From Welwitschia mirabilis (Eukaryota; Gnetophyta; Gnetopsida; Welwitschiales), in assembly GCA_051453625.1 (NCBI GenBank), contig JBOZIK010000001.1:36082080-36131835 (forward strand): DNA of 49,756 bases, in the 5' to 3' direction. The position numbers were made by a program, and so were the translations under genes. The number at the start of each line of letters is the position of its first letter. Position 1 is the stretch's first letter. Shown in pieces: positions 43,049 to 49,756 of the stretch. The notes under the pieces are model-generated. The model was not told the DNA's origin. It made no database searches and saw nothing but the letters and a program-made list of their open reading frames with translations.

Positions 43049-44154
43049 TGTTACAATGCGTATTTGTGTAAATAATTACACTTAATAAGATCCTATTATT
43101 TACAAATAGATATAGATATTTTGCATAACATAACACACTAATATAAATGGGAGTGAACCCAAATGTTATAATCCATTGGAGGCCTAGGCTAGAAGAAAGA
43201 AATTGATCTTAAAAAGAAAGACTTACATATTCTAGCAATAGAAATAAACTACAATGTAGAAAATCATAATGAAATGCACTTATGCAAAGTTAATCTAGGA
43301 AAGAAAAGGAACAACACACTTAAACCAATAATGCTTGATCTTGACAAAGGTTACCTTCATAACCTATATCACTAAAGAAACTATCACAAAATTAGAAGTA
43401 ACATAAACTATGAGAAATAAGTAATAATAATCCTAGGAAATGAAAAAGAGTTCTTTGTATTAATCTCGAACCACATCCATGTTACAAAGTAGTCATACCT
43501 CAATGAAGGAAGCACAACCCAATGCCAAGGAAGATGTTTCTTTGTAACTACCAAGGATAGATCTCTGGCCCTTTAGTCTCCTATCATAAAAATTTCTAAT
43601 ATAAGTGAAGGCCAGATAGAGTCGAAGGTGAAATCGATACTTATTGACAAACAAACTCATAAATAATAAGATAGACAAACAGTCACAGGTACAACCCTAA
43701 TATCCACATAATAAATACAAAGATAAATGGCAAAATTTAGGTGAATGTTTAGTTAAGTGTTATAATAGATGTCGTCGTGCTAGTTGTCTAGATAATACAA
43801 AGGATAATGCCACCTCATAAATATTTCATGTCATCTACCAAATTGATTATGATCATTATCTTCATTGGCTTAATTATTCCATCATCCATACAGTCGTTTA
43901 AATGATGGAGGGGATGATAGTTTTTTAACAAGTTTTCATGTAATGCATTAGCCTCAATATTTGTAAGAAGTTTGCTTTAAAATAGAAAATATTGTGAACT
44001 ACTCTAAATGCTACAAAATATCATGGGGATTGCATGCTTTTGTATCTTTAATCTCATCTCTCCATTATCATGGAAATCTAGCGAAAACCTATCTAATATC
44101 TTTCAAAACTACTCAAAATACCTTGTTAAACACATGCAAGTTGGCAGTGCAACA
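43049..44154 (-). repeat. LTR of copy C (1106 bp)
   Basis: In plus orientation it begins TGTTACAATGCG and ends GGCAGTGCAACA, so it has a 5'-TGTTR...YAACA-3' inverted terminus. The reverse complement matches LTR(i) and LTR(iii) throughout, for example TATTAGTGTGTTATGTTATGC. Two recurrent palindromes (43782-43796 with GTCGTCGT beside it, and 43891-43908) are at the same places as in the other LTRs. The open frames on either strand (43493-43678, 43994-44185) are LTR sequence, not genes. Confidence 0.9.
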
Positions 44155-44699
44155 TAATCCCTCACTTAGCCCTATTAGTCCTTAATAAAACCAGGCAATA
44201 AACTATGATTGTGAACCAACTTATTCAACAATAAAAAAAATAACTAAGGTACTAAAAAAATTATCTCAAAAATATTTCAAAAATATCATAGATACAGACT
44301 GAATTATGAAAAATCAGAAAACTAAATGTTTTACCTAATTGAATAACTAGCCATACCATCATCTAGATCATCATTTGGATAATAAGGGGATGATAGATTC
44401 AAAACTGGTTCTTTAAAGATAGAAATCTATGACAAAATTTTTCAAATAGATATCAGTAAATATGCATTCATAATTAAAATCCCTCCACTAAAATGTATAG
44501 TAAATGAGTAAAAAGATCATCCACATATAATCAATACTCATCATAACATGTGAAAAGAAAGATAAGCATGAAAATTAGATAGAATACATCGTGTTGAAAA
44601 CTTAAAATAATGATGAATATATATATGATCATGAGTTCTAGTACAAAAAAACATAGAAGGGGATATACAAAAAATATAACAAAATCACTTCCCTTAATG
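44155..44699 (-). other. Copy C 3' UTR with polypurine tract
   Basis: On minus, AAGTGAGGGATTA directly precedes the LTR and is the likely polypurine tract. A palindrome ATCATCTAGATCAT (44358-44371), followed by ATTTGGATAA, occurs here. No gene. Confidence 0.6.
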
Positions 44700-45910
44700 T
44701 TACATAATAGACTCTATCTGTGTAGCTGGCTTAGGTGCAGAGGGAGAAGATGAAGGATGCTTAAGATTAGCAAGGAAAGGAAGGTCCAAACATTTGGAAA
44801 TAGAATGAACTATCTCACCTCCTTAGACACAAACAGCCTTTAAAATGTCAACCATAACACTCTGCCATATGGATGCAATGCATTGGTGCATATCAACTAT
44901 TTGATCCTCAAAGTGCTAGACTCTCCTCTGAACTATCAGGATCCTTTACTCTAATGTCTAAGTTCTTTGATCTAGATCCTAGATCCTCTGATCTAAAGTT
45001 TGAATACCATGATTGATGAAACCTTTGATGATCTTGGTGGTTTCTGTTAGGAGGGCCTGGATCTGCTCGAGTATAATACCAACTGTAGGTCTCTATACCT
45101 GTAGTTGCTTTGCTTCTCCTAGTACCTAAATACTCATATCCTAAATATAGTAAGTAGAAGTTTGAATATGAGAAAGGCACTGCTCATCCATGGGCTCTGG
45201 TATCCCAAATCATCTAAATAAAGCTGACAAGAGGTATGGATAACTCAGAGTCTATAACTGTCATGCATCTATCATCGACTTCAGTCTTCTTCAAATGAAT
45301 GTTGGTAGATCCATCTGCTCTCCCTACCTAAAAGATATCAAAATCTATAAGAATGACCATCACATGGCTATTATGGAATGATGGGATAATGCTGTGAATC
45401 AACCCTATATTCAATTCTCTATATGCGAAGGTCAACTAAACAATAAGGATGTCATGCCTATTCAGCGTGAAGTTTGCTGGGATGTTAAGTGCTATGTCAT
45501 ATGTGTGATAGTCCTTTATATCTCTAGCTGAATAAATATGTAGACTCCCAAGGCCATTTAGATCTATGACTACTGCAATGTAGGATGGAAGTATGGCAAT
45601 CTCATGATCCCGAATTTAAGCTACGATCATATCAATCAAGTGATCACAAGAGTCTGGATAGTGGTTAATGTACATCCAGTAGAGCTATAAGTCTATGTGT
45701 CTCTAATCACCTTGAGCTCTAACTAGCTTATAAAGTCTCCAAAATGTTACTCGAAATGAATAGTAGCAGTCTAGATTGCCAATGAACATCCATGTTGAAG
45801 TAGAGGATGTATAGGCTTCACATGCACAACTTCTCATAGTACTAAAGGACCCAGCTCTTGCTTTATAACTTCAGTCTTAGCCTTATCCTATCTAGATCTA
45901 TGTGTATAAG
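44700..45910 (-). pseudogene. ORF3 (env-position accessory ORF) of copy C
   Basis: Begins near R-T-Y-T-H-R-S-R (about 45910) and reads I-K-Q-E-L-G-P-L, a block with G-L-I-H-S-I-I-P-S-F-H-N-S-H (about 45390), L-S-I-P-L-V-S-F-I, I-P-E-P-M-D-E-Q-C-L-S-H-I-Q-T-S, then a Gln/Ile-rich helical stretch, and ends H-P-S-S-S-P-S-A-P-K-P-A-T-Q and TAA (44700-44702). It is the best-preserved ORF3 in the window and defines the frame for copies A and B. No signal peptide or membrane segment was seen. Stops are mostly TAG/TAA at likely Gln or Trp codons. Confidence 0.65.
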
Positions 45911-48097
45911 TCCTTCTCAATTAAAAATAAACAAAAAACGTCATGCAAGATCGAATAGACATGTTAAATATGTTGCATGGATGCCCAATAATGACCCCAA
46001 AATTGATAAAAAAATGTAAAAAATGATGAAAATACATCCTACTCCCCCTAAAAGTTTTAATAAATCTTATATTACCTATTCATAGGAAGAAAATTGCGAA
46101 ACGCACAAAAATGANNNNNNNNNNNNNNNNNNNNNNNNNNNNNNNNNNNNNNNNNNNNNNNNNNNNNNNNNNNNNNNNNNNNNNNNNNNNNNNNNNNNNN
46201 NNNNNNNNNNNNNNNNNNNNNNNNNNNNNNNNNNNNNNNNNNNNNNNNNNNNNNNNNNNNNNNNNNNNNNNNNNNNNNNNNNNNNNNNNNNNNNNNNNNN
46301 NNNNNNNNNNNNNNNNNNNNNNNNNNNNNNNNNNNNNNNNNNNNNNNNNNNNNNNNNNNNNNNNNNNNNNNNNNNNNNNNNNNNNNNNNNNNNNNNNNNN
46401 NNNNNNNNNNNNNNNNNNNNNNNNNNNNNNNNNNNNNNNNNNNNNNNNNNNNNNNNNNNNNNNNNNTTTGAAAAATTTGCAAAAAACTTGGGAATCTAGA
46501 AGTGAAATCAACCAGGATAAAATCCAAGGTGCTGATAAGATTTAGAGGAGTCATCATCTCTTAGAGGAATGGGAAAAAATGATAAGAAAATGAAGAAAAA
46601 TAAGGAAAAAGTGTTTATATTATTGTTTTATCACACTATCATCCATTCGAATTGTCCGAATGACAGGCCTAGGATGATCCTCGGAAAAAATCAGACTATC
46701 ATCTGCCTAGTATCATCTAGACAACTAGGTGGACAATGGAATTTTGAAGATTTTTTCAAATATAAAGATGTCAAATAAGAAATTTAGGCTCAGATATAAT
46801 CATGAAAGTATCAAATTATATCATAAAGCTTAAAAAAAATAGGAAATAAGAAAGAAAATCATGAAAATTAAGATAAAGTGGAAAAAACTTAAAATAATTA
46901 AAAACTATAACTAAGAAAAGAAACTAAGTGGGCTAAAACCTAACAATAAAAAATGAACGAATGTGCCCAAATTAAAAAGTAAAACAAGAAAAAGCATAGA
47001 ACTTCAAAAAATACAATGAATCTCATTATGAAACATAAAAGATGTTCTAATTAATTCAAATGCTAAATGAAAATAATATTACATGAATGAATAACAAGAA
47101 AACTACTAAATGATAAGGTCCTATGTAAATATGAGAAAACGAAAAAATGACTTTGAAATAACAAACTGGAAAACTAAGGAAAAGGTAGAATAGAAACATA
47201 CACAAGGAATAAGGAGAAGATTGCTTATCTATCCTAAATTCTAACCTAGCAAACCCCCTAGGAAGATATCATAAAGTCACTTGAGTAAAAATGCATAATA
47301 AAATGTATAAAATCCATAAAGCTTCACTCAAAAAGGTATTGATTATGGTGATACCAAAACTTAAGTGCTTAAAACAATGAATGATAAGATCAAAAACTAT
47401 TCAAAAATGACTCACTTGCTCACACCTCACAAACACACATGAATCCTCAAAAGTAAAATGATCATGTGGGAATACTAAAAATCTAAGAAATAAGTAATGC
47501 CTCTGATGACACCACTAATTCCATAGCCTCAAAGTTAATTACAACTTTTCTATGATTAGGGGAATGCAACCATAGTCAAATAAGTAAAGACTCATAAAGC
47601 ATGACTATCTAACCCTCCAGTGGAGTCCTCATAGCTACCAATACTACTAAAGCTTCCTCTTAGAAAAATTTACCCCTGTGCAGTAGGACATTATGATGAC
47701 TATGTATTTTTATTTGAAGCATAAAATATAATAGAGCATGATCATTATTTATTTTTTCTTTTCTTTTTTTAAATTTTTTAAAAGAAAAATTCCCACAGGA
47801 TCATACACTGAAAAAGACAAAGATGAATAAGTGAGATGAAAGACATAAAAGAACACTCCTAAATAACTAAAGACCTCATACCATTGAAAAACGCATAAGA
47901 ACTAAGGCATCTTCCTTTAAAGTGAAGTCCATAGATATCAGAATGTCTTAAGATTGAGTGAATCTAATGTTACCACTATAAAATGTCCAAGTATGAATAC
48001 TAGTCATGAAAAACTTCATAAATAAACACATAAGTTAAGTTTAAAAGATAATCAAGTGATATCATAACATCCATTAAAGAAATAAGCTAAAAAAAAT
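45911..48097 (-). other. Copy C spacer with 352-N gap
   Basis: Aligns with copy A 10201-12329 and in reverse with element B 21184-23380. Contains a gap at 46115-46466 and two palindrome/half-site units (46650-46664 then AGGATGATCC; 46711-46726 then GGACAAT). A poly(T)/poly(A) patch near 47755-47790 corresponds to the T run near 11986 in copy A. No gene. Confidence 0.6.
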
Positions 48098-49240
48098 TCA
48101 GTCAATGATAGGATGAAAGTTATCCTCATTGACGGGAACCTCTAAAACAAGTGCTTCTATTATATTCATGATTACATCAAAATATCTTATGTATAGTTTC
48201 AACCGTTGTCCATTAAATTTCTGAATCTCTTTAGTTTCTAAGTCAAAAGTCTTAATAGAGCCATTAGAATGCACTCTCTCTATAAGATAAGAACTTAACC
48301 ATTTAGAGGTGAACTTTTTATTTAAAATATGTACTCTAGTATTGTATTAAAAAATAAGTTGATCAGATTTAAACTTTTCATAAAGTAACTTTTTATCATA
48401 TTTGAACTTATCTTGGGCTTTATAAATTAATGTATGGTGTGTATAAGTACGTTTTTCATCAAGGTGATATAATAAGGGTAATCTATATTTAAGGTATTTA
48501 TGAAGATCCACAAGATTAAGTTGATGAGAAGCATGATAAGAGTTATAACACGCATTAATATGTAAAATACAAACTTTTTCATACATAAGTTTTAAGTTAA
48601 AAAACCATGAAAACTATGCCAAGTAGTATGATAATCCCAAATAACATCATTAAGCTTAAAATCCCAATATTTCTTATTAACAGAGATATGTTTTTGTAAC
48701 ATTTTCTTAATTTATTTATTTGCATTTTTAGCTTGACCATTGGTCTGAGAATGATAAGTACAAGTCACTCTATGTTCTATTTGAATAAACAAAAGAAGTT
48801 TCTTAAAAAGTTAATTTATAAAATGATTTCTTAATCACTAATAATAATCTTTGAAAAACCAAATTATTGAAAAATATGAGTTCTAAAAAATGATAAATAG
48901 TTTGGGCATTATTCAAAGAAGTAGGAATAGCTTCAACTCATGTAGTGATGTAATTTATGGTCCTAAAATATAATGTGTACTATGAGAAGGTGGGTGAACA
49001 GGACCTATAAAATTAATACTCTAATAATAAAAAGGTTCATATTCAAGAATGGATCTAAAGGGAATCTCTTGAGCATAAATAAGACTACCATAATACTATC
49101 AAGAATCACACATTCTTGCAAAATCAAAAGAATCCTAAAAAAAGAGTAGGCTAATAAAAACTAGAATGAAGAATTTTTATACCTATTTTCTATCCACGAA
49201 AATGACCTCCATAAATATTACCATGATCAAGATGAAGGAT
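48098..49240 (-). pseudogene. Integrase of copy C
   Basis: The stop at 48098-48100 follows E-V-P-V-N-E-D-N-F. Upstream, the open frame 48586-48347 carries E-K-V-C-I-L-H-I-N and K-Y-D-K-K-L-L-Y-E-K-F, the end of the core and C-terminal domain. The core shows Q-T-N-G-Q-A-K-N-A-N-K (catalytic Glu to Lys, as in B), I-I-S-D followed by a stop (48831-48833) and S-I-N-F-I-G-P (first Asp to Asn, codon 49012-49014). The conserved Trp codons that are stops in B are intact here (V-I-W-D-Y-H-T-T-W). It cannot catalyse integration. Confidence 0.83.
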
Positions 49241-49756
49241 ATCAGATTTTTCCTAATCAAGCACACATTTTTGCATAATTTGATCTTTACACCTATAATA
49301 CAAATGTGGCTCTATCCACTTATAATCACCTATTCTATAGAGAAAAGATTTGTATTGATTACAAATATAATGTTGTAGTGCTTTTATGATAATAAGATAA
49401 TTAATAATATTAGCATATCAAGGAGGAGAATAAGTAGAAGATATAAATAAAAGTTGCTCATTTGGAAAAGAATCATTAATAATAGAATCATCAAGAGAAA
49501 AAGAGAGACGAGACAAATGATTAGTAATACAATTATGATTTCTTACTTTATCAATGATGGTCAATTTAAATTCTTACATGAGGAGGATCCATCTAATCAA
49601 TCTAGCACTAAAATCTTTCTTAGTCATAACGTAACAAATCATAGCATGATCAGTATAAACATTTGTGTGAAAGTCTAAAAGATAATGTCTAAGCATATTA
49701 AGGTAAAAGATGATTACTAACATTTTCTTCTCAATAGTAGTGTAATGCATTTGAGT
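49241..49756 (-). pseudogene. RNase H of copy C (partial, at window edge)
   Basis: From the window end on minus: M-H-Y-T-T-I-E-K-K-M-L-V-I, then L-R-H-Y-L-L-D-F, V-Y-T-D-H-A-M-I-C-Y-V, K-K-D-F-S-A-R-L-I-R-W. The T-D-H Asp is present; the equivalent of the Glu before M-L-V is Lys. The region 49241-49470 is the linker to integrase and has no domain. The N-terminal part with the first catalytic Asp lies outside the window. The plus-strand frames 49166-49378 and 49454-49678 are antisense shadows. Confidence 0.8.

Larger units (their letters stand above)
43049..49756 (-). mobile_element. Copy C: Athila-like element, 3' half, runs off window
   Basis: On minus: RNase H (from the window edge), integrase, spacer, ORF3, 3' UTR with polypurine tract and a complete LTR at 43049-44154. 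Same order as element B in reverse. The LTR ends are the clearest in the window: TGTTGCACTG at one end and CATTGTAACA at the other. The five bases outside the LTR are CCTAC (43044-43048), to be compared with the far end of the element outside the window. Confidence 0.87.

Noticed and set aside
1-49756. CRISPR arrays, tRNA or rRNA genes, bacterial-style operons or host protein genes
   Set aside because: No regularly spaced identical repeats, no cloverleaf-like sequence and no intact multi-exon frame were seen. The primer-binding sites are short tRNA complements, not tRNA genes.

Overview
This window looks like nuclear intergenic DNA of a flowering plant. It is AT-rich and contains no host gene that I can support. 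It is built almost entirely of decayed retrotransposons, with eight runs of N. The plant assignment rests on the families present: Ty3/gypsy elements of Athila/Tat type (tRNA-Asp primer site, F-M-D-D-F reverse transcriptase motif, a third ORF before the 3' LTR), Ty1/copia elements of SIRE/Maximus type (tRNA-iMet primer site, characteristic gag, ORF downstream of pol) and a 5'-truncated L1-type LINE. I cannot name the species. All comparisons were made by eye.

Layout. 1-2460: no recognised gene; one gap flanked by a duplicated 37-mer, an (AG)14 microsatellite. 2461-2712: degenerate GTTAGTCAA-type minisatellite. 2927-5483: 5'-truncated LINE ending in a short poly(A). 5572-6885: two direct copies of a roughly 680-bp sequence. 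7730-8975: a plus-strand Athila-like LTR, called LTR(i). 8981-13445: 'copy A', the 3' half of an Athila-like interior (integrase, spacer, ORF3) in minus orientation. 13546-26418: 'element B', a nearly full-length plus-strand Athila-like element (5' LTR with duplicated end and primer site, gag, protease, RT, RNase H, integrase, spacer, ORF3, PPT, 3' LTR). 26419-30142: mostly unrecognised, with an unidentified minus-strand coding remnant, a gypsy-type gag scrap and a short putative LTR with primer site. 30143-42518: a copia (SIRE-like) composite with three LTRs, bounded by the direct repeat CCTTT. It contains one partly deleted gag-pol, a second RNase H, three copies of an accessory ORF and a nested foreign LTR. 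42524-43048: an unidentified minus-strand coding remnant. 43049-49756: 'copy C', the 3' half of a minus-strand Athila-like element running off the window.

None of these elements can act autonomously as written. Stops fall mainly at expected Gln and Trp codons, and catalytic acids are often replaced through G-to-A changes (Asp to Asn, Glu to Lys), as expected from cytosine-methylation decay. The most interesting signals are: a recurrent palindrome plus half-site (about GTCRTCYAGAYGAC then GGAYGAY) spread over the Athila-like copies; two integrase lesions shared by all three Athila-like copies; a possible common accessory-protein family downstream of pol in both the copia and the gypsy elements; the three-LTR copia structure with an intact target-site duplication; and an LTR next to an interior of opposite orientation.
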